A DNA stretch of 64,000 nucleotides from Litoditis marina (Eukaryota > Nematoda > Chromadorea > Rhabditida > Rhabditidae). Shown one piece after another: positions 20,801-31,739 of the stretch. Under the pieces are notes generated by a model that ran no database searches, was not told the DNA's origin, and saw only the letters and a list, made by a program, of their open reading frames with translations. Every line of letters begins with the position of its first letter. The first letter of the stretch is position 1. The position numbers and the translations under genes were made by a program. The DNA is taken from positions 38,835,279-38,899,278 of the forward strand of contig OZ038434.1 of assembly GCA_964036275.1 (NCBI GenBank). The letters are read 5' to 3'.

Positions 20801-21647
20801 CCTAATTTCAATTTTGGCGCCAATTGGCGGATGAAGTACCGTTTTGGCGCAGAATGTCGAAGAAATGTTGGTATCCAAGCTGTATTCGTTAACTATGTTC
20901 ATAGTTCGGACATCTGTGAAACATTTCGCTCTTTACCTTACCTGCCCGGCGTTGTTCTAATTTGGCGCCACTGGGCGCCAGCGTTTGGCGCCAAATAAGA
21001 ACCATGACACCAAATTTTCAGAGAAGGCTGGGATTCACTAATCTAACCTCTGTGCAAAATTTCGGAGCATTTCATCCATGGGAACACATATTTTCCTGCT
21101 ACTGGCGCCTATTGGCGCCCGCGCCAAGCGCCAAACGAAACGTGACATCACCAAACTTCTTGGGCCGCGCTAACTTTGGGGTTTACACATGTGTGCCAAA
21201 TTTCAGCCGAATTGGTCCAGTAGTTAAAAAAATAATTTTCTATGCGGACATTGGACGAGCGACGAGCGACGAGGGACGAGGGACGAGGGACAACGGAAAT
21301 TTTCATAACGACACGACAGCATAACTTTTTTCAACCTTGACCGATTTTCCTAATTTTTTCACACAACATGTATTCAATAGATATCTAGCTCTCTCTTTTT
21401 TTAAATTTCGAAAAAATGTTTTATTTGAAGACTTTTGTGGTTTGAAAGCCAAAAATGGGTGCGCAATGGCCAAACCAAACACAACTCACACGCAGCGCTT
21501 CGCGCTGCGCGCGATAAAAATTATCAAATATATTCTTTTCACCTCTATCTCTTCCTCATCATATTCATGGGCGACGCGCAGATGGTTGACCATAGAGGCC
21601 TTTGTCATGGAGGGATAGCCACACGACCTCACTGGACACTCTATCAT
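14812..21647 (-). CDS. C2H2-finger/coiled-coil family gene, paralogue A (346 aa)
   Basis: Exons in order: 21647-21543, 19573-19499, 18693-18557, 17954-17813, 17080-16959, 16375-16263, 15765-15636 and 15028-14812, total 1041 nt. Exon 1 has a finger C-x4-C-x12-H-x4-H (CPVRSC, NHLRVAH) and acidic EYDEEEIE. Exon 3: YGVLEP, LHPGYCIRF. Exon 4: a Cys/His module C-x2-C-x29-H-x-C-x6-H (CTSC, WITDPDGG, HSCDWPANEH). Exon 5: a helix with VKREAKK. Exon 6: FTKEEIAAIQLH and a basic stretch ERKRKAQK. Exon 7: Ser/Arg linker with MGVSAMDIILG. Exon 8: a charged coiled coil, KLKREAQELKNEEEFHAM. No signal peptide or membrane segment; a nuclear or nucleic-acid-linked role is an inference. Start uncertain: the frame is open upstream to 21788. 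The exon 4 acceptor is AAG, not CAG. Family not recognised. Confidence 0.72.
15050..15235. repeat. ~185-bp interspersed repeat (CATAAAGACAGCAG...GGTTTGACAAA family)
   Basis: Present here in reverse orientation, and forward at 33353-33540, 38672-38875 and 47048-47246. Core words: GATGCGGGGCGAGCGGTCG, CAGATCAATGATACGCAGAC and GGTACGGTGTCCACAA. No TIRs seen. It sits in different introns or flanks in the four loci, so it moved independently of the gene duplications. Confidence 0.55.
16400..16531. mobile_element. Foldback MITE in intron of gene A
   Basis: GAAAAGGCAAGGGAAGAAAG at the left matches the complement of the right end, with GGGCCCTAAAAGGGGG words inside. About 130 bp. Confidence 0.5.
17211..17391. 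mobile_element. MITE with GGCGGCGTAGCAATCC ends (181 bp)
   Basis: Perfect 16-bp TIRs. The interior repeats the palindrome CTCATGAG and its variants several times. Confidence 0.65.
17491..17558 (-). pseudogene. Relic copy of gene A exon 4 (3' part)
   Basis: On the minus strand it reads GDWPANEHKQLE and keeps a GT donor at its end. A second relic is at 17706-17770; the functional exon is 17813-17954. Confidence 0.6.
17706..17770 (-). pseudogene. Second relic of gene A exon 4 (3' part)
   Basis: CATTGGCCGGCCAATGAACA followed by AAAGAACTGGAG and GTGAC donor on the minus strand; 5' half missing. Confidence 0.6.
19820..20163. mobile_element. 344-bp foldback element, near-perfect ~135-bp arms
   Basis: Left AATTTGTAAAAAGTGGGGGA and right TCCCCCACTTTTTACAAATT start arms that stay complementary for about 135 bp by eye. 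The loop is about 70 bp. Lies in the 5' region of gene A, intron 1. High arm identity suggests recent insertion or ongoing gene conversion. Confidence 0.75.
20435..21000. repeat. Two tandem ~285-bp units rich in GGCGCCA
   Basis: ACTCTAATTAGTAACAAA recurs at 20435 and 20720, and both units end in GCGTTTGGCGCCAAAT. Partial third-unit words lie before (20390) and after (21110-21135). Ends of the whole block are not defined; GACGAGCGACGAGGGACGAG repeats follow at 21255-21290. No coding exons. Confidence 0.6.
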
Positions 21648-21649
21648 GC

Positions 21650-22254
21650 TGGTACAGCTCGCTTCACATGTGTCTAAAAATGTGTCTAAAGGTTCATTTG
21701 AGCAGCGAGACATCTTCGAAACAAAAATAAAAACAGTTGGTTGGTTTAGGCGGTTCACAGAACAGGGTTGTATGCGAAAAACAAGCATCGAAATATGTTT
21801 GAGGAAACACAGGTAGAGATCGAGAGTTCGGGATTTACATGGATGTTACCTCAGATGTGTTTCTCACGCAAAACGTATCGGCGTACTATTTCCGCTTGAC
21901 TGGCAGTATCGAGGCTATTTTCCAGCGAGCGGATACGATTCATATTCATGTTGCACTACCCCACTGCGTTTGTAGTTTGATGTTATTGATTTTTCGTCAA
22001 AACTAACATGTATCGAGATCAAACTAACAACGAAGGTTTGGTTACTAACCGTAAAGTGCATACTCACGTTAAAGAAGGACGATTATGTGGTCCAATCGCA
22101 ACGGTTCAGTCCTTTAAACTGCAATACATTTTTCAATTGCAGTTTAAAGGACCGTTGACACTGGATTGGTCCACATAATAGTCCTTCTTTAGTAGAAGTA
22201 TGGCAAACACTGTTATGCCGGAAGAAGGAGAGCGAAAACATGACGAGAGGGGCT
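21650..22254. other. Immediate 5' region of gene A
   Basis: Contains an in-frame upstream open stretch (to 21788), a P2 hairpin (21967-22029) and a P1 MITE. No TATA-like element can be assigned with confidence. Confidence 0.35.
22072..22189. mobile_element. P1 MITE upstream of gene A
   Basis: TA-flanked; AAGAAGGACGATTATGTGG arms almost perfect. Inner stem GACACTGGATTGG. Confidence 0.75.
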
Positions 22255-23110
22255 ACCAACATATTTTGTTCGGAATGAGCGTAGCGAGAATGCAGGTGCG
22301 TACATTTTACTTCAGAAAACCTCTAAGAAATCGAAACAACGCAGAAAAACCCTTTTGATAGCACACATTATATCGACAATATATAAGACCATGTCCTTTC
22401 ATTTTGAAATATTGATAAACTGCCATTATTTTCCTGTTTTATTTTTTATTCTCAGGGTTTCTGTGCTCTAATATTAAAAAAAGGACGATTATGTGGTCCG
22501 ATCCCAACGCTTCAGTCCTTTAAACCGCAACACATTTTTCAATTGCAATTTAAAGGACCGTTAACACGGGATTGGTCCATATAATTGTCCTACTTCGAAA
22601 CGCGATTCGGTTTCCCTAAGCTCATGGGTTTCACATACTCACAAATTATTTATTAGTCAATCTGGTGTTTGGGAAAAAACTTATAATAACTTCAACAATA
22701 TCTATCTAAGTTTCCGTTGACTTTTTAATATTGAATTTCTATACAAATGTTATTATCTCATACACATTAACCTAAGTTATGATTTCAAAGCATCGCGTAA
22801 CTCAAAAATGAAATTAAAAGTAAATGAAAACCATCATTAAATTAACAAAATCAACGTATACAATGTAAAAAACGATAGTGGCCAATCAATAACAGCAGAA
22901 TAGTTGCTTGTGTTCGTTTGGTCCCCTTTCTGTAGCCTGTCTGCGCCCCTCTTCATTTGACACTCTTTCGTGCCCCTTGTGTCTGCGTATCTGCCAAAGT
23001 GCACACTCTCTCGCCCATCACACAGACGGTCGTCTGGGACTGCTCGCAGTGAAAAATCTTTTTCAATCCACTTTCTGCCCTCCTTTAAAACATAATTCAA
23101 GGGATAATTT
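22255..23110. repeat. Shared 5' flank block of genes A, B and C (A copy)
   Basis: Ordered blocks ACATTTTACTTCAGAAAACC, TTTCTGTGCTCTAAT, TTGTGTCTGCGTATCTGCC and CACACAGACGGTCGTCTGGG recur at 31548-32110 upstream of B and, in part, 40325-40465 upstream of C. Same order and side of each gene, so part of the ~9.5-kb duplicated unit. It may include promoter sequence (inference). Confidence 0.55.
22476..22595. mobile_element. P1 MITE
   Basis: AAGGACGATTATGTGGTCCG with a worn right end (ATATAATTGTCCTAC). It splits the A copy of the shared 5' flank. Confidence 0.65.
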
Positions 23111-23451
23111 TCCGACAAACTGTTATTATAGAAAGTGAGTTAATCTTGGTTGTAGTTTGATCTCTAGTCACGATTTTCTGATTTGATGAACGACAGGATC
23201 AAACTACAAACACAGAGACATTTGGGCAACATTCACTATATAGGCTAGGCTTGGAAAGAGTAAACCGTTCACTAACTTTTTGGCATCAGGACTGAAACAG
23301 ATACCAAACCAGCTTCCAGTTTTTTGAAAACGTTGACATGTAGAAGAGGACTGAAAACTACGCTTTCAAACTATATCTGGAAAATCCACGTAGAAAAGAC
23401 AAGTACTATGTCTAATACATCAGTTGTAGACACTTAATTGATTTCTCGCAA

Positions 23452-23502
23452 ACTCTCTCTCTCTCTCTTTCGCCCCCCCCCCCCCCCCCTCTCTCTCTCT
23501 CT
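23452..23502. repeat. (CT)n-C17-(CT)n microsatellite
   Basis: CT dinucleotides around a run of about 17 C. Confidence 0.8.
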
Positions 23503-24494
23503 TGTGATGGGACTCCTTGATATCTGGATAGCCCTTTAATTGACTGAACATTTTCTGAGAATTGCTCGTTGCGGACTGGTACACAACGAGCACTTCAAAA
23601 ACCTGATAACCTCAAACCTTTTGTAGAAACTCATAACACTTTTCATACATCTATTCTATATAAGTCACGTTTTGAACACCTCTATAACATAATGAACAAC
23701 AGATTCATTTCAACAACAAGTCAACAATGTGGAAACGGAATTGAGCGTGCATTAGCACACCGGAATATTGTTGAACAAAATAATCAGACACCAAAAGGTA
23801 CACAAAGCTATTCTTACTTCTGTACTAAAATCGAAACCATGCCTAAAACCTTTACTTTGTCGAAACAATTTCAACTACGCATTTTAGTAGGAAATCGGAA
23901 TAGAACCAGAAATTTCCGGCGGGAAAATCCTGAAAGCATACTGTTTGAGTTACGGTAGGGATGGAAAGGACTATCAGAGTACAACATATTATTCACCCGA
24001 ATTCAAGGAAAGACATCTCAAAATGTAACGTGGTGTGAAGATCTCAATTGAAACAAAAGATCGTGTTGTACCGGTACATGGACCCAATGCTAACGTACTG
24101 CTTGTGTTTTCGAACACCACATATCGGGTCAATCACACAAGTAACCGACCTTAAAAGTTTTTCACTTCATAAATGGACTTTGTCTTAGAAAAACTAGTCG
24201 AATTGAATGTTCGACACCTATGATGACTACGGATATTTTTGTCGTCGGTTACTTCATGGTTACTTTTGTGATTGTCCTACATATCGAAACTACACTCTAA
24301 CACACAAAAAACGGATGTTGTAGGCCTTGGAAACTACCACGAAAAGTGAAATAAAAGAAAATGTGAGAATGTGTGTAGAAAACAACAAAGCAATGGATTT
24401 TGGCATGGATTTTCCTAGTAGAATTTAGTTCACCCGAATAGTTTTTGCATTTATGGAAATATAGGAGTGAAGAACTAGTTGTTGCAAACTTATT

Positions 24495-27400
24495 TTAGAG
24501 ATCACTCTCGGTTTTCATCTTTTTCAGGTACATTTCTTGCTTGATCTGCTCGGTACGCATGCGCATCGCATGGAGTTCTTTGTCATTTTTCAGTTCCTGA
24601 GCTTCTTTTTTGGATTTCATCTTGCAGTAATTGAGTTTCTCTTTGAGAATTTCCTCACGGAGGCTATCGAGTAAGCTATGACCAGAACATTCGGCTACCA
24701 TCGATGTTTCCCTGGAAAAAAAGTGTGAGTGGCTGGTCAAGTGGCTACGTGCGCGCTGCAGCCTGTGCAAGTTCGATCCCCGCTGCGTCACCCTACATTA
24801 ACAACTGTGGCAACCGGAAATACCGACCCACAACACTTGAATCAATGGAGACTGTTTGATCCAATACGGTATTCTGAATTACAAACAAATAAAATACGTT
24901 GAAAATGGTACTTTGAGTTGGGAAGTAAAACTTGAATTTGGAACGCGAAGAAAACTTGCCAGCACAGTTCGCATTCCTGTAAAAGTTGAAATGCGTGTTC
25001 AGTGCTTTACAAACAAAAACAACGCTCTTTCGGAGAGGTGTTCGATGTCATAAAAAGCACTCGTTTCATATATAGTTTCAGGTATAGGGTGAGACGCTTG
25101 GACAGAATGATAAAAATACAGGCCCCGGTTCGTGAATTTTGACCGACAAAGAAATCAAACTACAAACACCGCGAAATGGGGCGAAAAACCCCGTAAAAGT
25201 CTGCTTTGGAAAAAGCAAACTCTATAAGAAAAACATAAGAAAACTCACGATTCTAGCTGTATCCTTCCCGGTTTGTCCTCACTGCCTAGGATAATATCCA
25301 TAGCGGAAACACCCATCTCAGCCACTGGGCTGCGCGACTGAGACCTTCCGTCAGAAGTTCGCTCGGACGTAGTTTCGGCTGGAAATAAAATAAATCAAAA
25401 CGATTCGAAAATTATGATTATTGTTACTTTTTGACCCTGGATATGCTTCCGGACGCTCGCCTGAAATGGGAATATTGTTGAGTTTGTTTTCTGAACCGAG
25501 CTCGAGGTGGTATTGATGGTTTATTTGAGTGGCGACGTTTTGGCGGAAACTTCGTGTACTTCTTCATACTTCATTTATCGAAAATTCCGAAAGGATAGAA
25601 ATAGAAAAGGGTTGGGAACACTTAATTTAACGAAAAGAAAAAGAATTGAGGTGCATCCATTCAACTGTGCTCATTAAAGAAGGATGGTTATGTGGTCCAA
25701 TCGCAACGCTTCAGTCCTTTAAACTGCAATACATTTTCCATTGCAGTTTAGAGGACCGTTGACACGGGATTGGTCCACATAATCGTCCTTGTTCGAGAAT
25801 GTATCCAGTTTCCGATTCGTCGAAGTTGTCACGGAGAGTTGATTGAAAGCTTTGAAGTTTATCGATAGAAGAGTTTCCCGTTCCAAGAGTTTTGGACGTT
25901 TTGGCACAGTCGAACCGAATTCGCGGGCTTTCTCACCTGCCAAGGTTTTCCGTTTTCTCTTCATTCTCATTCTTAGATGCGACTGAATGGCTGATATTTC
26001 TTCCTTGGTAAACCTGGGAATACACAATTCTGAACAACGTGACCAATTCTCAGTTATAGTTATCAATATAATATCATGTGTAGAGCATAACAATCAAAAT
26101 AATAGAATAGAATAGAATGTCTATTCGCGATTGAACACGTGTCTTTCCACATTGGTATATGTAGCCTCCAATTACGAGAAAATGGAATGGAAGATGTTAA
26201 GATAAGAAAAAATGGAGATACATCACACGACTCAAAGCGCAGCCTGCCGGCAGTTAAGGAGCTTGGCAGCCTGCTGGCCGGCTGCCTGCGTTCAAACGGC
26301 TGTTAGGAAGACAGGCACGCTGTCAGCAGAGAATCGGCAGCCATTCAGCAGTTTATAAGAAGGGCAGGCTGCCGGCACGTCGCGGTTTCCCGCGGTTTCG
26401 CCGCCGGCAGCCTGCGCTTTGAGTCGTGTGATGAGAAGTTCGTGAGATAATGCTCACGAGGTATCTCAAGAGGTTTCTGAGAGAGTGCTACCGTGCCTGA
26501 CCTGCTGAGTTCTGGTGCTGAGTGCAGATCCATGATGGCACTCAATAGGGCCTTCCTATCATTGTTGCCCGTCTTTTTCGCTTCTCTCTTTACAATGTAC
26601 AGCGTCGCCTCCTTGTACATCTGAATAACAGTAAAGTCAACATGTAAGGGTGTTTTTTTTGGCCAATTACACATGCAACCGGGTTGCATGCAACCAAAAT
26701 GCAACCAGGTTGCATGTGTAAAGACAGTTTGGTTGCTTTCCAAATGCAACCGGGTTGCTTTCGGTTGCTTTCGGTTGCTTTTAAAATGCAACCAAATGCA
26801 ACCAAAAGCAACCAAATTGCATTGAAAACCGGAAAATGTCAAAAAATTGAGTGTTTGGTTGCATTTGAAAAGCAACCAAAAGCAACCCGGTTGCATTTGG
26901 AAAGCAACCAAATTTTGTTTACACATGCAACCCGGTTGCATTTTGGTTGCATGCAACCTGGTTGCATGTGTAAACCGCCGTTTTTTTGGCAACCTAACCG
27001 GTTTTTGGTAACCTTTTTTCAGGTTACAACCCAGGAAACCGCTATTCCAATATAAAAAACATTATTCAACTATTTTTAGTATATAATACTTTATTTTACT
27101 GTTTATATAATACTATTACCTCTAGTTCCTTGTGTTCGTTGGCGGGCCAGTCACATACGTGGGCCCCTCCATCTGGGTCCGAGATCCAGACATTATCCCG
27201 TGAGTACGCGGTATGGGCACTTCCCATGTGCTTCCAACGGGCTGATACACAGGAGGCACAACTTAAAGAAGGACTATGATGTGGTCCAATTCGCAATGCT
27301 TCAGTCCTTTGAAGTAGGACGATTATGTGTTCCTATCTCGGCGCGTCAGTCCTTTAAACTGCAATTGAAGAATGTATTGCAGTTTAAAGGACTGAAGCGT

Positions 27401-30400
27401 TGAGATTGGAGCACATAATCGTCATTCTTTAAACTGCATTCATTTTTCAATTGCAGTTTATAGGACACGGGATTGGTCCACGTAATCGTCCTGCTTTAAG
27501 TATAAAAGAAAACGTGAGTGAGTTTGAAGAGGACAGAATGCTGTATGTAAAGGTTACGCAGAGCTTATGTAAAGGTTACGCAGAGCTCAGACTCTACTGA
27601 GTACGTATGCTAGAAAATCCCGGCACCTTTATCTCATCCTGCGTTTCCTCAAACCCACGCTATTTCTCTGCTCTCACATTCCGCCGGAATGCGAGTTGCG
27701 CGAAACAGTGAGGCAGTGCGAGAGACGCAGGATGGGATGAAGGTGCCGGAATATTCTAGCCTACGTACTCTGGAGGGGGGGGGGGGGAGGTCAAGTGATA
27801 AAGTAGCATGCGTTCGACTGTCGCTGGACGGACCCAGGTTCGATCCAAGCTTACCGCGGTATCTTCATGGCAGATAGCATGTTCGCCTTCTGCTATTTCC
27901 ACTAAAGTTTCAAAATCGAACCGGATTGAAGTCGAAAAATGTCGAATTTAGATATTCGATCTTGAGATCGACAATCGAAATGAGTTTTTTTTGAACGGGC
28001 GCAAAATCGAAATGTCTCGAAAACCGAATTAAAGAAGGACGATTATGTGCTCCAATCTCAACGCGTCAGTCCTTTCAACTGCAATACATTTTTCAATTGC
28101 AGTTTAAAGGACTGACGCGCCGAGATTGGAGCACATAATCGTCCTTCTCTAATCGGGTCTCCAGATAGATTAACCGCCCTCATCTCCACCCCTCCACGGA
28201 CAGTCCGTCTACGATTGATAAAATATGTTTCGGGGACTGCAACTATTTTCATGAGAACTTTATTGCTGTTTCCAAACCTACTTCCAACTTCCCAGGTGGG
28301 CGGATGAATAGAAAAAGTTGAATTGAATACAGTATCCTGGATGTAATTTGCTCCTCAGGATATAGCTCTCGCCATTGCGCATGGTGGGCACGAAGTTATT
28401 GGGCTCCAGAACTCCGTACTGAAATGACATCACAGAATAGTTTCACACACTCATTCATTTACGTCGTTTCGTTACGAGGCAATTCAACCCTCATGTCACA
28501 GGATTTTTTAGTGACAGCTTCTTCTGAGGCCGTATGCATGAAACATCCCGGGCCGGGTTGGGATGCTATCCCGAGCTGAATTGGCCGGGAAATAGCTCGG
28601 GATAACATCCCAACCCAGCGCGGGATGTTTCATGCATACGGCCTCTGATCTTCTGTACCAATATAGTTCGTTCTTGGCAAATTTTACAAAGAACCGCGAG
28701 TCTCGGCAATCCTACCAATTGACCGTTAACCAGCTCACAGTTAACCATTTGACAATTTTCCCATTAACCCTTTAGTAACCCCTTTTCCAACGTTTTTTGG
28801 CTGAAATTCGCGGTTACCAATAAGAATTAGCCTTCGTTATTTCCAAAGCATGTATCGACATCCTAATACACAATTCCGGTCACCGTCATAGGGAGTGGCC
28901 GATTAGTCCTTGTACTTTGATCTATGTAGTTTGATCTCTATACGGGCCGTAACCAACAAGTTCCGACCGTTAAGCAGCGGTATCAAACTATGAATAACCA
29001 GCACTCATTTTGTAACATCCCATTTAAAAGCACTAATGAACTCAAATCAATGTACCGATAGTCACTAGTGCACTAGTACTATCTTCAACATCATTTTTCG
29101 AATAGGATTATTACTTGACTAACTCTAATTACCTATGTTTTACTCAGTTAATCTTTTATATCAATCTGACGTTGCTCAGAAGCTTTTTTCGTCTGCTCTC
29201 TGTACAATCATCACGTTACGTCAAAACCCCAACGGAATCCAATTACAATCAACCGTCAACCAGTAAGAGCCGACTATTAGAGAAAAAAGTGTTTTTGGAT
29301 TTGAAAACATGAAAATCAAGGATTTGGCATCGGAAGTAGACATAATCTCTCGTTTTTGGCAAAAACTTAGCTCGTTTTTTGGATCTTTTTCTAACTACAA
29401 CTTTACGAGCGTATGAGGGCAACATACACAGTTCTTCTTTCGGTTTTCGGTAGTACCAATCTTACGTTCCTCGAAAGCCTTATATAATAGAGCAACAATA
29501 TACTAATAATTACAATATAATACTAATAAAAACGAAAATTGACAATAATGATATAGTGCCAACCTTACGTTCCTGAAAAGCCTCGTCCATTTGAGTTCTG
29601 ACGGCTTCGTCAGCGTTTTTGCAAATGTCCTTGAACACCTGAACGTAAAACATATGGTTCAATTCAATATGTAACCGGGTCTCTCAATAACCAAACCGGT
29701 TTCGGTACACCTTCTTTAAATTACCTCACAGGTTACCGGCGAATTCTTTTAACCCGGTATTTCGTTAACCATAGCCGTTAACCATTAACGGGGTTACCTG
29801 GTTAACCCTTTTGTTAACCACTTGGTAACCCTAAATTTGCTCCAAAAGACATTGTAAAAGAGGGTTAAAGAAGGACGATTATGTGGACCAATCCCGTGAC
29901 ATCGGTCCTTTAAACTGCAATTGAAAAATATATTGCGGTTTAAAGGACTGAAGCGTTGCGATTGGACCACATACTCGTCCTTCTTTAACAAGTGGTTAAC
30001 AAAAGGTTTTTAACAAAATAGCGGGTCCCTTGTGGAATTGGCCCAGGTTACCGGTGGGTAAGCAAAAACAAAATTTCGGTTATCGTACAGACTAACGGTA
30101 AGAACCACATTGTTTGTTAGAATAGCGGATCTTTACTTTTAGCTTTTAGGTTACCAATCGGTTACCTACTGAGGTGACCTGAAAAATAGCTTACCGAAAA
30201 TCCGGTTTCTTTTTGAAATGACCCATCATGTCTCATATTTTCAATCTAAAAACTTAATATTTTCCCATCATTCACAAGCTTCTAACTGTTCTTAACCATT
30301 ACTAATTGGTTATAGGTTGGGTCATTCCCACTGAGACTTCGGCGGCGTGCTCCGTGCCAATGAATAGTCAAGGCTCTATTGTTCTTTGTTCATTACATCG

Positions 30401-30947
30401 AAGTTTTTCAAAAAACTGACAAACTGTGTTTGCTCTAAGAAATAGTCCTCCGAAAATCATGACACGCCAATCAGTTTTGGTGAAAATTCAGACACATTGA
30501 ATTTTTTGCGCTTAGCAAGCTACGAAAACAAGGGAGCACATAGGTCATTGAGGCCTCAGACAGAATGATACAGTCTGCGTCTCTATGACCTGCACACTCT
30601 CTTGTCGACACCGCTACAAAAGTGACAATTCCCAACTAGGTGGGAATTGTCTGGCTCCCAATTAACCAGATTTTATCACTTTTATACTAACCTTCTGGGA
30701 ATCCCGTTCCATGGCGATTTTTGGGAGAAATACGAGGGTGAACAACAGAACGGTTCTCCAAAAATTTGTGTGACTGATTTGTGTTGCTGTTGAGATCAAA
30801 CTACAACAAAGATGCAGGTACCTCTATATCTTCCTCATCATACTCATGAACATCACGCAAATGGTCGATCAAACAGGCCCTTGTCATAGAGGGACGGTCG
30901 CAGGACTTCACTGGGCACTTCATTGGCTGGTACAGCTCGTTTGACAT
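24495..30947 (-). CDS. C2H2-finger/coiled-coil family gene, paralogue B (340 aa)
   Basis: Exons 30947-30822, 29638-29564, 28418-28282, 27261-27120, 26620-26502, 26013-25937, 25378-25249 and 24711-24495 total 1023 nt with the same phases as gene A. Start MSNELYQPMKCPVKSC; finger C-x4-C-x12-H-x4-H intact. Exon 3 YGVLEPNNFVP and LRSKLHPGYCI; exon 4 CASCVSARW, WISDPDGG, HVCDWPANEH; exon 5 VKREAKK, AIMDLHSAPELS; exon 6 is 36 nt shorter than in A but in frame (KRKRKTLA). Exon 8 KEAQELKNDKELHAM coiled coil. The exon 4 acceptor is AAG and touches a P1 MITE inserted just upstream. B groups with A: both split the finger and following helix into two exons. Confidence 0.72.
24730..24790. repeat. tRNA-like relic in last intron of gene B
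   Basis: TGGCTGGTCAAGTGG (A-box-like) and GTTCGATCCC (B box, 24771-24780) are spaced as in a tRNA. No acceptor stem is visible. Confidence 0.4.
25677..25793. mobile_element. P1 MITE in intron of gene B
   Basis: TA then AAGAAGGATGGTTATGTGG; right end GTCCACATAATCGTCCTTG. Confidence 0.7.
26221..26433. mobile_element. 213-bp MITE, GCCGGCAG-rich, in intron of gene B
   Basis: TIRs of about 30 bp beginning CATCACACGACTCAAAGCGC. The GC-rich interior repeats GGCAGCCTGC and its complement. Confidence 0.7.
26661..26979. mobile_element. 319-bp palindromic element of GCAACCGGGTTGC words
   Basis: Ends GGCCAATTACACATGCAACC and GGTTGCATGTGTAAACCGCC are inverted repeats; the interior is almost entirely GGTTGC/GCAACC with a 40-bp unique centre (GTCAAAAAATTGAGTG). 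Flanks GTTTTTTT on both sides would fit an 8-bp duplication but are low complexity. Relatives: 36864-36985 (half element) and 41420-41750. Confidence 0.6.
27266..27499. mobile_element. Nested P1 MITEs at the acceptor of gene B exon 4
   Basis: An outer P1 element (arms 27266-27314 and 27434-27499) is split by an inner, differently typed P1 element (27315-27433, TGCAATTGAAGAATGTATTG centre). The outer left end lies 3-4 nt from the exon 4 acceptor AG. Confidence 0.7.
27541..27588. repeat. Short tandem duplication (24 bp x 2)
   Basis: TATGTAAAGGTTACGCAGAG repeated twice. Confidence 0.6.
27600..27770. mobile_element. ~170-bp MITE with GTACGTATGCTAGAA ends
   Basis: Inverted arms include CCCGGCACCTT and ATCCTGCGT. 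A second copy is at 32961-33136. Confidence 0.65.
27790..27850 (+). repeat. tRNA-like relic
   Basis: GGTCAAGTGATAAAGTAGC then GGTTCGATCC (27837-27846) with tRNA-like spacing; follows a G-run (27775-27787). Confidence 0.35.
28032..28149. mobile_element. P1 MITE (GCGCCGAGATTGG subfamily)
   Basis: Nearly perfect arms, TA flanks on both sides (28030-28031, 28150-28151). Confidence 0.75.
28526..28645. mobile_element. ~116-bp palindromic MITE, GGCCGTATGCATG ends
   Basis: Arms GGCCGTATGCATGAAACATC and complement; TCTGA occurs directly at both outer edges as a likely 5-bp target duplication. Centre repeats CCCGAGCT words. Confidence 0.65.
29452..29491 (-). pseudogene. Relic of gene B exon 2 (3' end)
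   Basis: GTACCAATCTTACGTTCCTC plus GAAAGCC matches the donor end of the real exon at 29564-29590. Confidence 0.5.
29690..30220. repeat. GGTTAACC/GGTTACC-word repeat region
   Basis: Many GGTTAACC, GGTTACC and TTAACCAC words with CCCTTGTGGAATTGGCCC at 30028. Similar debris at 1981-2060, 2390-2470, 28730-28830, 32140-32215, 42930-43060 and 46385-46800. Ends are unclear. Confidence 0.45.
29868..29985. mobile_element. P1 MITE in intron 1 of gene B
   Basis: TA flanked; sits inside a GGTTAACC-word repeat region (29690-30060). Confidence 0.75.
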
Positions 30948-31739
30948 GTGTCTGAAACTTTATTGTTATTAATACATTAATACAAAAATCATGAACTAAG
31001 CATTCTAATAAGGCTTCGTGCACTTGGTCATTCTACGTTTCTGAGTTCTGCTGTGTTCAACATCTTCCACGTGATGGTGCGACTAACTTGTCTATTGAGA
31101 TATTGAGAATTGACTGAAAGTTAAGTTAAAGTGTGTTTAGGCGGATAACACATGTACCAGGGCTGTATTATGCAGACAAACAACTTGGTTGCTTTTGTTG
31201 GCAATTATCGGTTACTTTTGCCTTCAAGTGCAACCAAATTTGTTACAGTGAGATGTTTAGGTTATGTAAAGAAGTTTTGGTGGCATTTGAAAGCAACCGA
31301 CAGTTTTCTACGCACTAATGAACATATCAATATTTCACACGAAAAATCGGGTTAGTTTTTTCGCTTGTATGTGTGATTGGTAGTTGGTTCATAATCACAG
31401 ATGGTTAACAAAATTACAAATATTTGAAGACGAAAACAAGAAAGAGTATTGCGAGAGAGGCATGCGGCATTTTAAGTGAACAAAAACAGACATAAACGAG
31501 AGGCCCTCAGAATTACGGATGAAGAAATACGAACCGAAGTTTGGGTACATTTTACTCAAGAAAACCTATGAAAAATCCGAAAAACGCAGGAAACTCTTTT
31601 AATAATACACATATACAGGACCATGTAATTTCATTTGAAAATATTGTAATATTGCTATTTTTACCTGCTTTATTTTCTATTCTCGGGGTTTCCGTGCTCT
31701 AATGTTAAAACTCGACTCGTTCTTCTTCAGGTCATAAAC

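Noticed and set aside
20435..21000. CRISPR-like array
   Set aside because: Only two long tandem units without short spacers, in a eukaryotic context.
22837..23138. Overlapping ORFs between genes A and B
   Set aside because: They fall in a repeat block found upstream of A, B and C, are open on both strands by chance and are not conserved in frame.
26345..27055. ORFs of 120-215 codons with CNxVAF/ATRLH patterns
   Set aside because: Mostly translations of GCAACC palindromes; the overlapping real exon of gene B is 26502-26620.
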